Assembly (NCBI GenBank): GCA_017893485.1
Contig: CM030358.1
Location: 153,401,368 to 153,465,367, forward strand
DNA: 64,000 bases
Source: Hemerocallis citrina
Lineage: Eukaryota; Streptophyta; Magnoliopsida; Asparagales; Asphodelaceae
Direction of reading: 5' to 3'
Part shown: in pieces, positions 34,630 through 45,927 of the stretch
How the letters are laid out: every line of letters starts with the position of its first letter
Numbering within the stretch: the stretch's first letter is position 1
Translations under genes and position numbers: made by a program
Notes under the pieces: model-generated
What the model saw: the letters and a program-made list of their open reading frames with translations, nothing else
The model's database searches: none
Told to the model about the DNA's origin: nothing

Positions 34630-35060
34630 ATTATGACTCCCATAAGGTAATAAATGAAGATATTGGGATAGGATCATAATACTTATCAATATCTGCAACA
34701 TTGTAAAGCAAATATTAAGACAACTATAAAATATTAAGACAATTATTAAGACAATTAGACAATTATGACAAAATAAAATATTAAGACAATTATGTTAAAA
34801 CTAAATACCTTGTCATATACTATGCATATTTATAAAGTTTTAATTTTCTTCCAATATCTTAACACCTCAACATAAAAGATTATCAGTTGCAACTATTTTG
34901 GGATCAAGTTGTACACAACGTGGCCTTAAATATATTTTTCTATATAAAATGTTGTTTCAGATTTTTAGCCTACCGTATAGCATAAATATTATCATTATAT
35001 TACTTGTACACACAATGGGTGTGACACATCTCATGCCTAATTCATTGCAGTCGAATTTGA
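34630..35060. repeat. Duplicated block, copy 2 (Helitron-free)
   Basis: See copy 1 at 33379-34125. Its right part and the following DNA to about 35230 also resemble 43265-43700, including 'cacatctcatgcctaa' and 'aatagattttaggYtgatct'. Confidence 0.8.
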
Positions 35061-35368
35061 CACAAAGAAATAGATTTTAGGCTGATCTCTACATCAACTT
35101 ATTTATTTATTTTTTGTTTAAAGTCACTATCAACAACACAACAACAACAAAGTTAATGTTGCTCTTAAAGTTTCAATTAACAACAAAGTTAGTACTGTTA
35201 TCACTATTTTTCTTAAAGTCTTCGATCTTCTTACTGCATGTTCCAAATCCGATTAAAGAAGATGGGTTGTGTCAGATAGCCAATACCTAGTAGTTAGATC
35301 TATACATTAAAGAAGATGGGAGCCACAATACCTAGTAGTTAGATTTATACATACAGTAAAGCCTCAAG
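35061..35368. other. Target DNA left of LINE
   Basis: AT-rich and non-coding. It has CAA-rich triplets and two copies of 'aatacctagtagttagat' near 35281 and 35325. Confidence 0.6.
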
Positions 35369-35460
35369 AATAGAAAAATATATTTAAAGGGTAATTGAAG
35401 GCAGAGAAGAAAGCAACAAAGCAATTGTCATCTTCCTCATCGGCTCCGTCATCGACGGCT

Positions 35461-37240
35461 AAAAAAAATGTGCAATGTCATAAGTGCCCGGAACGAGGTC
35501 ACACGATCAACGAGTGTGTGAAGGATTGATTTTGCTATGCGTGTAAAAAGCATGGTCATATTTCGAAGACATGTCTGACACTCAAAAAGGAGGGAAGCAG
35601 TGCCAGTGCGGGGCTGACGCCCAAGCCAGTCAACATGGTTGACAGCAAGAGGAGCCAACCCATTTCGGAGGAGAGTAAAGATGATGGAAGGAGATCAATC
35701 AAAGCTGTGATTGTCCAGACCCCGATCATGGCAGATTTTGAGCGGCACCTCCAACTTTGTATTATGCTCAAAGCGGCACCCATCCATTGAGGAATTGACA
35801 GAGAAAATTGTGGAAAGCGTTAGGCCTTCGACGGATTGGAAATGGGAGATCCAAAAAGTGAAACAAGATGTGTGGATGGTGTTCTGCAAGACAGAGGAGA
35901 GGCCGTCGGAATTGCTGAGGATGGGCAGTCTCGAAGGTGATGAGTTCTGCGTAACTATGAGTAGACGGGCGAGGAAATATAAGGCTGTGAAAGTAGAGAC
36001 GTTGCCGGCGGTTTGGATCCATTTGTTCAATATGTCGTTCCAATGTTGGGTGCGGTCGGCGATTCAAAACGTCATTGGGAGCCAACCCATTTCGGAGGAG
36101 TAAAGATGATGGAAGGAGATCAATCAAAGCTGTGATCGTCTCGGCCCCGATCATGGCAGATTTTGAGCGGCGCCTCCAGCTTTGTATTATGCTTAAAGTG
36201 CACACGGGGAAACCCGTCCATTAAGGAATTGACTGAGAAGATTATGGAAAGCGTTAGGCCTTCGACGGATTGGAAGTGGGAGATCCAAAAAGTGAAACAA
36301 GATGTGTAGATGGTGTTCTGCAAGACTGAGGAGAGGCTGTCGGAATTGCTGAGGATGGGCAGTCTCGAAGGTGATGAGTTCTACGTGACTATGAGTAGAT
36401 GGACGAGAAAATATGGGATTGTGAAAGTAGAGACGTTGCCGGCGGTTTGGATCCGTTTTTCAATATGCCGTTCCGCTGTTGGGTGCGGTCAGCGATTCAA
36501 AACGTTGTTGGAAGCCAACCTAGTTCGGAGGAGAGTAAAGATGATGGAAGGAGATCAATCAAAGTTGTGATCGTCCCGACCCCGATCATGACAGATTTTG
36601 AGCGGCACCTCCAGCTTTGTATTATGTTCAAAGTGCACACGGGGAATCCATCCATTGAGAATTGATTGAGAAGATTGTGGAAAGCGTTACGCCTTCGACG
36701 GATTGGAAATGGAAGATCCAAAAAGTGAAACAAGATGTGTGAATGGTGTTCTGCAAGACTAAGGAGAGGCGGTCGGAATTGCTGATGGGCAGTCTCGAAG
36801 GTGATGAGTTCTACGTGACTATGAGCAGATGGACGAGGAAATATGGGGCTGTGAAAGTAGAGACGTTGTCGGCGGTTTGGATCCCTTTGTTCAATATGTC
36901 GTTCCATTGTTGGGTGCAGTCGGCATTTCAAAACGGCGTTAGGAGCTTCGGATTCTTGATCGCCATTGATAACAATACCAACTTTCAATCACGACGGTGG
37001 TACGCGAGAATTCAAATAGGGGTGGAGGATATGAGCTGCATACCGTCGGTGATCGTGGCTGAGTTCGAGGAAGAGCGGCATGAGATTAAGTTTATTATTG
37101 AAAGGAAGAAGAGGGTCTCGTTTAGAGGCACGTCGGAATACTCTTCGGGCTCAGAGGGGCGTTTCAAAAAAGACGTGGAGGTTGAAGATGAGCCACATCC
37201 GTGTTGGATCAAGAGCGGGGGAGTTTTGGCCACAGGATGA
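35461..37240 (+). pseudogene. LINE ORF1: zinc knuckles and triplicated segment
   Basis: Two CX2CX4HX4C zinc knuckles start the region (CHKCPERGHTINEC and CYACKKHGHISKTC), separated by a stop at 35527-35529. A segment of about 430 bp then occurs three times in tandem (35651-36077, 36078-36510, 36511-36946). Each encodes DFERHLQLC, then WKWEIQKVKQDV and KVETLPAVWI variants, with single-base changes and stops. The third copy runs on into FGFLIAIDNNTNF and YARIQIGVEDM, the C-terminal part of plant LINE ORF1/DUF4283-type RNA-binding proteins. ORF1 proteins coat LINE RNA. This one is broken by stops and by the duplication. Confidence 0.8.
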
Positions 37241-38255
37241 AGATGGAGAAAGAGAAAGCAGCGATTGAGATGCAGCCGTTGGATCTGCATCAGAGGGATA
37301 AGATGCAAGCAAAACAACATGTACCGGATCTGGGGATGTTAAGGGATCAGATTGAGGGGACAGGGGGCAGTTGCATGGTGAGGGGGGAGGCAACTCAGTA
37401 GGGATGGGCTGGGTGTCAACATGGCGACAAAGACGGGGACAGGTCATAGGGAGGAGAGGGATCAGAGGGCGGGTCCCATTGCTGATGAGGCATCTTGACC
37501 ATGACTAAAGAGCAATTTCAGGAGGCTCTGGAAGCGGCGCTGAGAGTAGCATCAAAAAATTTCAAATCTTATGGGCCGGGCCCAGTGTCAGATGGGCCTT
37601 TAGTTGAGATGGGCTCTATTTTCCAGGGTCAGCAATTGAGACAAAGTGCAGTAGATCTGTAGAAAGGCAGTGAAGAGATTCCGGAGTTGGCAGATGGAGA
37701 GGAAGAGAATGTCGAGGAGGGAGAACTAGGGTTTGGGGAGGAGAAAAGTGGGGAGGGGGAAGGGGGGAGTGCAGTGAAGATGATAAACTAGAGGATATTT
37801 ACAAATCTGCAAGAGAGGATGAAAGAATTAGGACCTTGGATAGAGTAGGGGACAAAAATAATGATTACGACAACGAACACGAAAGATGGGCGAAACAGGT
37901 GAGAGATTTGGCTCCAGGGAAAGGGTCGGGTGCGGAGTGCGGTTGGGGAGGGCCTGATGAGGTTAAAGGGAAGAGTAAGAGGCAAATTTATAGATGGGGG
38001 TCGAAGGGACCGAGGGAAGAGGATCTCATCAGATCGGCGGCCAAAGCAAAGGAACCAACGTCAGCCTGTGGAGGTTCGTTTTCAATTTTGAATTGTATTT
38101 CAGATAATATGCTTCTTTATTATGCTAGCATGTTAGGGGTTTACTAGAGAACAGTTAGACAAGGAGCATGCAATTAGAGTGGAGGCATGTTAATGCCTGG
38201 AGAGTCCTCCCTAGGTTTGGGGGATTGGATGGTAGATGAAAAGATCAAGTTTTTA
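37241..38255 (+). other. LINE ORF1-ORF2 linker region
   Basis: G- and GA-rich sequence with charged, low-complexity frames (for example DKNNDYDNEHERWAKQVRDL around 37850) and several stops. It probably encodes the disordered C-terminal tail of ORF1. I see no separate gene. Confidence 0.6.
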
Positions 38256-38730
38256 TGTCGTACATCTTTTGGAATGTTAAAGGGTTACAATCTACAGTTA
38301 AATGTAGATTGGTGAACGATAGTATCGCTAGACTAAAACTGGCGGTGTGTGCACTGCAAGAAACTAGGATTAGCGATCCGCAGACTAAGGATGTATAGGG
38401 CCTTAGATCTCTTAAAAACTTCCACTGGAGATTCAAGTCATCCAGGGGACGGTCGGGAGGAATCACTATAGGGGTCGACTCTAACGTCTTTAATAATATA
38501 ATGGATGAATACGTGGGTAATTTCTCTGTGACTGATAAAGTTAGGCGAAAATCAGATGGATGGGAACATATGATCACATCGGTGTACGGACCATACAACA
38601 CTAGTCTTGGAGAGGGTTTTGGATGGAATTAAGACTCATTCGAGATAGATGGGAGGGACCGTGGGTTATTGGGGGTGACTTTAACATTACACGATTTCAA
38701 AGTGAACACAGAAGCAGAGGGGCTAGCGAG

Positions 38731-39792
38731 TAGACCTAGCAAACGGGCCGGGTCGGGTACCCATGGGTACGGGTTGCTTGACCCACGGGTCCAACGAGCC
38801 GGGTCGAAAAGTAACCGCAACTTTTTTTAAAATTTTTTTCCAACCCGGACCCGGCCCGCGGGTACCCACAAGTACCCATGGGTACCCGCCAATATTTCAT
38901 TGTTTATTTTGAGTTTGTTTTGGGGTTTTTAAAAAAAAATTAAAATTTTATTTTAATTGAATAATTGATTAAAAACATTAGCAACATGCTATCATTTTTT
39001 AAAAAAATGTGAAATATAAAATTGAATAACTGAAACAACAACAAATGTAATCAGGAATCAAGAACGATAATTTAATAAGCTTGTTGTTTGTTGTTTTTTT
39101 ATGCTTCTTGTTCAAATAAATATATATATCAACATTCAAAATCCAACTAGTATTTCAATTTATCATTTCATCAACAAAGACAAAAGAGCAATAATTTGTC
39201 CAATCATGAAACGAAAGAGCAATTATTTTTCAAAGTATACAGACATAATTGAGTCTAAACAAAATTTAAACATAATCAAAAATACAATTGCAAAATCAAA
39301 ACAATGAAACCATATAACAAGTTTCTAAAGTCTTGAAATTAATTACACTAGTAATTTACACGTACGATGCACATCTTTATAATTTTTTTTTTTTAAATTC
39401 GATGTTGTCTGACATTGAACCTAAGACCACCTTTATATTAGTTATGTATGTGCATTGCACGTGTTTGTTTGGTTACAAATGGAGTTTGTTTGGTGACAAA
39501 CTCTCCCATTAAAATAGTAGAGATTAAAAACAATGAAACCAAATAAAATTCAAACTCAACACACTCAAATAAATTACAACTCAAGTTGATGAGTATTTAA
39601 TTTAATTTAATTTATTTAAATACATGGGTACCCACGGGTACCCGTGGGTATAACCGACCCGACCCGCGGGTTCACGGGCCGGGTAAAAAAGTAACCGGTC
39701 ATTTTTTTTTCAAAATTTTCCTTACCCGTACCCGGCCCGTACGGGTACACCCGTGGGTACCCACGGGTCATGGGTCAAGATTGCCAGGTCTA
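38731..39792. mobile_element. Non-autonomous hAT-like element in LINE
   Basis: The ends TAGACCTAGCAA (left) and TTGCCAGGTCTA (right) and the perfect 8-bp TSD CTAGCGAG (38723-38730, 39793-39800) define it. The subterminal parts repeat GGGTACCCGTGGGTA and CGGGCCGGG words. The AT-rich interior has no transposase. It carries a mini-Helitron at 39348-39523. Confidence 0.92.
39348..39523 (-). mobile_element. Mini-Helitron, 176 bp
   Basis: The minus-strand 5' end TCTCTACTATTTTAATGGGA is at 39523 with an A flank. CTAG is at 39348-39351 with a T flank, next to a GCATCGTACGTG hairpin. It is inserted in the hAT-like element that is itself inserted in the LINE. Confidence 0.85.
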
Positions 39793-40050
39793 CTAGCGAG
39801 GGTGATAGACGTGACTTCAATTGCACCATTAATGATCTTGACCTCATCGAAAATCGGGCGTCGAATAGGAGATTCACCTGGACTAATATGCAAACTAACC
39901 CAACCCTGGCAAAGCTCGATAGAATTTTGGTGTCTACAGACTGGAAAGAACGGTACCCAAATGCGAGTTCCAGATCCATACCAAGATTCACCTCTGACCA
40001 CACACCCTTCATTCTCGAGACTGGAGACGCTAATACGAGATGCAAAGTAG

Positions 40051-40851
40051 AAAATGGGAAAGATACGAGATTCTGGAAGGATAAATGGTGTGGGGATAAT
40101 ACTTTACAGGCATTGTTCCCGCTATTGGCTAAGAGGTCAAGTAATGTGGATGCACTGCTGGCAGACGTGTGGATGCACTGCTGGCAGACGTGTGGAAACA
40201 GGAAGGGCGGAGATTGGAGAGGGAGGGAGATATGTCGGTGGTGCTACAGCGACAATTCCAGAGCCTACAAAGAATGGTGGAGGAATGTTGGGACCCTGGC
40301 AGGACAGAAGATGACGTTAGAGAATGGATACTCGGCTCTAGTACAACATTCTCTGTCAGATTTATGTATGAACTCCTTAATGATGGGGGGTCAGAAACTC
40401 AAGTACGGGTATTATTTGGAGGTCGAAATGCCAGCATAAGGTCATGGCTTTCCATTGGCTGGTGACTAATGACACTATTCTCGCAAAAACTAACATTAGG
40501 AAACGCAACATTCCGATTGATGTTACGTGCTCGCGTTGCAACACTGGGGAAGAGGATGTTAACCATATTTTCTTTTGTTTTCCTAAAGCGAGACTTACAT
40601 GGGAAACGGTGGGAATGGAATTTGGTACAGTTGAGACACCCAATAGTATTGAGGACATTTGGGGTAGTTGGAGACAAAAGCATATTAGAGTAGAAGAACG
40701 TCTCATGTGGAATACTACTGTAGCGGCTAGTATATGGAGTCTGTGGCTAGATAGAAATGATTCTTGCTTTCGTAACATAAACTGTACTTTTCGTATATTA
40801 TTTCATAAAATATGGTCTCTAAGTAATGTTTGGGCAGATAACTCAGGCTAG
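40051..40851 (+). pseudogene. LINE ORF2 C-terminal part with zf-RVT domain
   Basis: After the endonuclease the reading jumps to ENGKDTRFWKDKWCGDNTLQ, which in intact plant LINEs lies behind the reverse transcriptase. The intervening polymerase (FADD/YADD region) is therefore deleted. Further on, FHWLVTNDTILAKTNIRKRN and CSRCNTGEEDVNHIFFCFPK form the zf-RVT zinc-binding domain, and the frame ends at 40851. A direct duplication of 'gtggatgcactgctggcaga' at about 40147 and 40169 shifts the frame. Non-functional. Confidence 0.85.
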
Positions 40852-41117
40852 GAAGAAGCTGCCCTTGGGTAATGAGTAGTGCAATGGTCGAGAGCTACTG
40901 GTACCTCCTTCCGCGATGACTTGAATGCGGTGTGGTGGAGGTTCTTGGAGCTTTTGTAGCTGTTCGGGTGTTTGGTGGTTAAGACACTCGTAGTGGTTGT
41001 ATTATTCAGTCTTGGGTAGATTGTGGTCGTTGTAGTTTTTGTATTTTGGACTACTTTGTTTCGTTAACTTTTCATTAATGAGACAGGTGACAATAGTCAC
41101 TTTTTCATCAAAAAAAA
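40852..41117 (+). other. LINE 3' untranslated region
   Basis: G/T-rich sequence from the ORF2 stop to a short A-run. Its last part, 'gagacaggtgacaatagtca', precedes the A-tail directly. Confidence 0.7.
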
Positions 41118-41339
41118 AATAGAAAAATATATTAGGATATATAAATAGGATTACAACCAAAACACCAATTCAACATTCAATCGGCAAGAGCAGAACATAG
41201 TATTAGATTTACAGGAAAGACTCAGACAAGTTATCCATCAGAATTATCATAGTCATGGTGTGGAACATTGTTGACTCTCTCCAGTCTCCATATAAAACAT
41301 GCACCATCCAATTATTTTTTTAATAAAGACAAACTTTTA

Positions 41340-41595
41340 CCATGAAATTTCATGTAACTTTTATTTTTAGAAAATTTTGTTTTGTGCCCTTGTTTTGAAA
41401 GCAAACTTAATGTGTACCAGTTAATTCATAAAGGCTTTATCTTTTGTTAAATTTTTTTTCTTATTTGTTTCTATCTACAATTTTTTTACCATATGACATC
41501 ACCCGGTTGAGCAAAATTTATTCATGACATGCAAACTGGATTTCTAGGACAAGACATGGTGTTCTCATAAATTTGGAATACTAACTAGGTATAGA
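41340..41595. repeat. Direct repeat left of PGIP pseudogene
   Basis: Shares ordered words with 43690-43945: 'gaaaattttRttttgtRccc', 'ttatcttttgttWaattttt', 'atgacatcacc' and 'actaRctaggtatag'. The two copies flank the PGIP-like pseudogene in the same orientation. Confidence 0.7.
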
Positions 41596-41881
41596 AAAAA
41601 ATTAGGTTCAAAATAGAGGTAAACAAGCTGGAGTCTTACGACTCTATCCTCACCATCAAAAAAAAGGGTAAACAGGTAATATTTCACTATATAGGTACTT
41701 TTCAAAAGTCATTCATGTGTCCACTGCTTCCCATTAGTGGAGATAGTTTGAGTCTGCTAGTGCAAAACTGGCATCCCAAATCAATGAGCAACCATCAAGA
41801 TATCAAACTAAACAGATGACCCTTTTCTCTTTCTCCCTATCTTCATCAAAAAAATCAAACAAACACTACAATAGATCATAT

Positions 41882-42884
41882 ATGGCTCCCAATAGTATTA
41901 TCAAGACCATCCTCATCATAGCATTCTCCTCCTCCTTATCCTTGTCCCTAACTTGCAATAAGGACGACAAGGCAGCCTTTCTCGCCATCAAGAAGTCCTT
42001 CCCTCCAAAAACATTCCCTTCGTCGTGGTCCACATTCGACGACAGCTGCTTCTGGGTCTAGGTCAAGTGCAACAAGCACACCAGACGTGTCACCTCCTTA
42101 TTACCCCACCAAAACCGAAACCCCTCAGGGCCCATCCCGCCCGCCATTGGCAACCTCCCTTTCCTTGAAACCCTCACCCCTAAACCACACCTCCCTAAAC
42201 TAATTGGCCTTATCCCTCCCCCAGCTCGTAAAACTAATCAAACTCCAGTACCTCACCATCTACATGACCGGTGTCTCTGGCCCCATCCATTCTTTTCTAC
42301 CATGCGTTCGCTAAGAGAAATCAATCTCCTCAACAACAAGCTCACAGAGACCATCCCTCCTTTTGATCTTAGTGGATTAGTTAATCTTACCACATTTGAA
42401 CTGTCTGCGAACCAATTGACCGATCCAATTCCTTCGTCTCTCTTTGGCGACAAAATGCAGTTGACAATCAACATGGACCTATCGAATAATGCTCTAACTA
42501 GTGATATTCCTCCGTCTTTCGGGAACATATTGTTCAATAGTGTCAACTTGGCCAACAACAATCTTACAAGGTACTCTGCTGGGATTTTGTTCGGCAGGTC
42601 TAAACCGGTCAATCAGATAATACTAGCCAATACCCAAATAACGTTTAATCTGTCAGAAGGTGGAGTTTCCTCACGGTTTGACATATTTGGACATTAGTCA
42701 TAATAAGATATACGGAAGTATACTGGAGAGAATCACTGAGCTAACTAATTTTGGGTATTTGGATGTGAGCTACAACGACTTGTGTGGTAAGATTCCGAAA
42801 GGAGGAAATTTTAGGCAGTTTGGTGTCGAGTTCTACCAGAAGAACATGTGCTTGTGCTGAACACCTTTGCCTCCATGCAAATGA
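41882..42884 (+). pseudogene. Polygalacturonase-inhibitor-like LRR gene, broken
   Basis: Reading in shifting frames gives a signal peptide (IIKTILIIAFSSSLSLSLTC), an N-terminal LRR cap (CNKDDKAAFLAIKKSF), degenerate LRR units (GPIPPAIGNLPFLETL; LREINLLNNKLTETIP; GLVNLTTFELSANQLTDPIP) and the typical PGIP C-terminal part (FGRSKPVNQIILANTQITFN, HGLTYLDISHNKIYGSI, YLDVSYNDLCGKIPKGGNF, then TPLPPCK). The span of about 330 codons is the family's normal length. Lesions: a TAG after CFWV (42059-42061), a frame change before 42302, another near 42660, and a TGA for Gly before the last TPLPPC (42857-42859). PGIPs are secreted wall proteins that inhibit pathogen pectinases. This copy is dead. Confidence 0.88.
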
Positions 42885-44930
42885 GATCTGTGCATGATTG
42901 TGAGGTGGGATCATCCATGTTATTCTAAAAAGAAAAGAAAATCAATCTATGTACTTTTGTTTAGAGAAGTAAGGGTAAATTTCAGTAAATCTACTTCAAG
43001 AATTTTTCGTGAATTTATAGATAACCCACCTCATTCTTAACATATTTTATAGAAAAGATAAATACCCATCACATATTTCCATACTGGTTTAGAAAAGAAA
43101 AAGGTTAATCCAACATTAAAAATGTTTAGACAAAAACTCATTTTGTGTGAGGTATTTAAAACAAATACAAACTTGTAAATGGTGTTTAGACAATTACACA
43201 AATTTGTAAGTGGTGTTAAACAAATACAAAATTGAGGATGACAAAATTACAATATTCAAATTTGTTAAAGACATAAACAAACACCTTCGTCCTGTAATAT
43301 GCATCTTTGTAAATTGTAATCCTCCAATATTTTCCCACCTCCACATTAAAGATTTTCAATTGCAACTATTTTGGTATTTATTTGTAGACAGTGTTGCTTA
43401 AAATATTTATAGCATAAATATTATAATTATACTCTTTTGCACACAGTATGTATGACACATCTCATGCCTAACTCTTTGCAATCTGAATTTTACATTACAA
43501 AATAGATTTTAGGTTGATCTGAGAGCAACTAATTAATTTATTTATTTTTTGCTTAGTCACAATCAGCAATAACGATAACAATAAAGTTATTGCTGCACTT
43601 AAAGTCTCACTTAGCAACAAAGTTAATATTGTCACTATTTTGCTCAAAGTTTCAATGAACAACAAAGCTAGGACTATTATTATTGAAAATTTTATTTTGT
43701 ACCCTTGTTTCAAACAAACTTATTACATGTGTCTTCATAAGGGCTTTAAAATTATGTCTCATCTTTATCTTTTGTTTAATTTTTTTTCGTTAATTTGTTT
43801 CTACTACCTAGGACTTTTGTACCGAATGACATCACCTAGTCGAGAAAAAAATATTTATTATATACAAATTATAGGCTTTTGTCCTGAATATTCTAAGACA
43901 AGAAATTGTATTTTCAAAATTTTGGAACACTAGCTAGGTATAGAGGTTGTCTATTTTGAAAGAAATAAGGTGGAAACATATCTTTTGTGTCAAATTTTGT
44001 TTTTTTTCTCTGATAAAAGGGATTTTGTTATCTATGTTTGAAAATAAAAGTTGATAAGAAAACAACATGGCACTTCAAATTTTAAAGAAAAATGTTTTCC
44101 TTTTAAAAAGGATGAAAAACACAAGAAAATTGATTTCTAAAAAAATTAAAATATTCAGTGCCATACTCATTCTAATGGAAATATAAGATGAGTATTTTAA
44201 GCAAGCTTTTCTATTTATCAAGGAAAACTATACTATAAAAGATAAACTTTTACTACAATTTTACCAGTGATAAAGGCTACGGAGTTCGTTTGCGTTGGTA
44301 GATCCAACTGATTTGTTATTTTTCCTCATTTGGAGTATCTCCCACACATCCTCCTTGTTGAAAGTTTGAGCTTCCACAACACTGGTACATCCTGAGTTCC
44401 ATCTGCTACATGCTTTACTTCCATCCTACGACAACAATTAGAGATGCAGCCCTGTCAGACACAAATCTAACACTGGATATTTAGGGTGGTTCTTTAAAAT
44501 CTCCCCCGTTCGTGTGTGTGTCTGTGTTACTTAGAACCTGTCTAAACTAAAACTCTTAAGTTGTTGTGAGGGGTGAGGAATGTATACTCATAATCTAACA
44601 TGTACTAATCATGTCATATTAAACTCATTTATACATTAAAACTGAAGAAAAAAGAACTCTCAAGTTTAAACGTAATAGGTGTAAAATGCTGAAAGGCGAT
44701 TGATTTCATAAGCACACATCTTGCTGTAAATTGCACACATGAGTAAAGTTAACTTTGTAAGAATGTGAAAACACCAAGCGTCTATGTCAGAAATGCATAA
44801 AAGCAACCGAATAATATAGCTCTGTATGTATTGCAATCAGCTAGCTAATTCAGCATATAATTTTACACCATGTGGAGCTAAATATGAAGCTAATTAAGCT
44901 AATATGAACCGCTTCTTTGAATTATCACAG
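42885..44930. other. AT-rich DNA, mostly without genes
   Basis: 43265-43700 resembles 34800-35230 (diverged repeat), and 43690-43945 repeats 41340-41595. From 43950 to 44930 I see no repeat ends or credible frame. Confidence 0.55.
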
Positions 44931-44939
44931 CAAACACTT

Positions 44940-45312
44940 GACAACTCCGAATCTTGAGACTGGTCGAATTCAACCACCGAATTTCGGTTCACACTCTTGA
45001 ATGCACACTCAGATCAACTCCTCACAAACAGCCTGCAAATTTTGCAGCTTCATATGTCTGGTCTTGGCATTTCTTCGGTAAGCGGTTGATCTTGGTCCCT
45101 AAAACGAAACCAAACATTAAAAAAATAACAAATTTGAAAAAAAATAACCCATTTCTCCAAAGTAAATTTCAATTAAGAAAAACAAAGAATGCGAGAGAGA
45201 GAGAGAGTGAGCGAGCTTGATTACCTGAATGTTTTCTTATTTATCATCCATCTCTTCCGAATTGTCTGAATCCCCATCTTGATCAGAAAGGACAACTAAA
45301 ACCCAGAAAAAA

Positions 45313-45345
<33 letters not shown>

Positions 45346-45760
45346 ACCCATCAATAAAATCAAATAGAGTACACATTAATTCAATTAGAGATCGAATTTA
45401 TACCAATTTCTTTGACATGGTCCATTCTTGGGCAAGGTCTCTCCATCTTCTGATTCACAACAGGCAAACAAGAAACATCAAGACCCGTGCTTTATCATAC
45501 CATTAGAATCAGAAACAAAAACCCATTTTAAAACCATCAACAAGAAAAAAAAACGAATCTAAAAAATTGGAGAAAAGCTGAGATACATACCATGGGGTTG
45601 GAATTCTTGGGTGATCTCTTCAAGGGCTGAAGAGTTCTTTGGGTTCCTCACCCTTGGTTTGTTCTCGTATCGATTATCTTGTGTGAGGGATTATCTTGAA
45701 AATTTTTTGAGGGATTTAGGGGTTCTTTTTGGATGATTGAAGAGATCGGAAAAGAGAGAG
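44940..45760 (-). other. Possible small spliced transcript
   Basis: On the minus strand several exon-like blocks have canonical borders. A CT-rich leader ends at ccccatg/gtatgt (45589). A block from an acceptor near 45492 ends at gaaattg/gtataa (about 45404). A block from ttttag (45289) ends at acattcag/gtaatc (about 45227). A last block follows gttttag/ggacca (about 45102). Two short frames can be read through them, of 33 and about 45 codons. The first starts MERPCPRMDHVKEI and ends in an acidic tail. Neither is recognised. It may be a non-coding RNA, a gene remnant or a short-peptide gene. Confidence is low because nothing but splice-site quality supports it. Confidence 0.3.
45313..45344. 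repeat. Homopolymer of 32 G
   Basis: An uninterrupted run of 32 G follows 'ccagaaaaaa' in what may be an intron of the minus-strand transcript. The length may be partly a sequencing or assembly effect. Confidence 0.9.
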
Positions 45761-45776
45761 AGCTATAACAGTCTTA

Positions 45777-45893
45777 TCTATACTATTATTAAGCAAAGTC
45801 CTATTTTGCTGGCTTTTTACTATTATACCCTCACAAATATAAAAGGCTAAAAAAATATATAGGAGTCAAAAATGTAATTTGCATGACTAATAA

Positions 45894-45927
<34 letters not shown>

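Larger units (their letters stand above)
38256..40050 (+). pseudogene. LINE ORF2 endonuclease domain, split by hAT-like element
   Basis: The first part (38256-38730) reads SYIFWNVKGLQST, then AVCALQETRIS and, after a stop and a frame change, [13 protein letters not shown]. These are endonuclease/exonuclease/phosphatase-fold motifs with catalytic Asn, Glu, Asp and Asn. The second part (39801-40050) has RRFTWTNMQTNP, AKLDRILVSTDW and SDHTPFIL, the C-terminal motifs with the catalytic Asp-His pair. The enzyme would nick target DNA to prime reverse transcription. A TAG at 38396 and the 1062-bp insertion make it inactive. Confidence 0.85.
35385..41117 (+). mobile_element. L1-type LINE, defective, with TSD
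   Basis: The 16-bp direct repeat AATAGAAAAATATATT at 35369-35384 and 41118-41133 brackets the element, and an A-run at 41110-41119 marks its 3' end. From left to right: ORF1 zinc knuckles; a threefold tandem duplication of an ORF1 segment; the ORF1 C-terminal part; an apurinic-endonuclease-type domain split by a hAT-like element; a direct jump from the end of the endonuclease to the zf-RVT end of ORF2; then a 3' untranslated region. The reverse transcriptase is deleted and several stops are present, so the element is dead. Confidence 0.88.

Noticed and set aside
35695..36988. Minus-strand frames of 111-163 codons
   Set aside because: Antisense shadows of the triplicated LINE ORF1, repeated three times because the DNA is.
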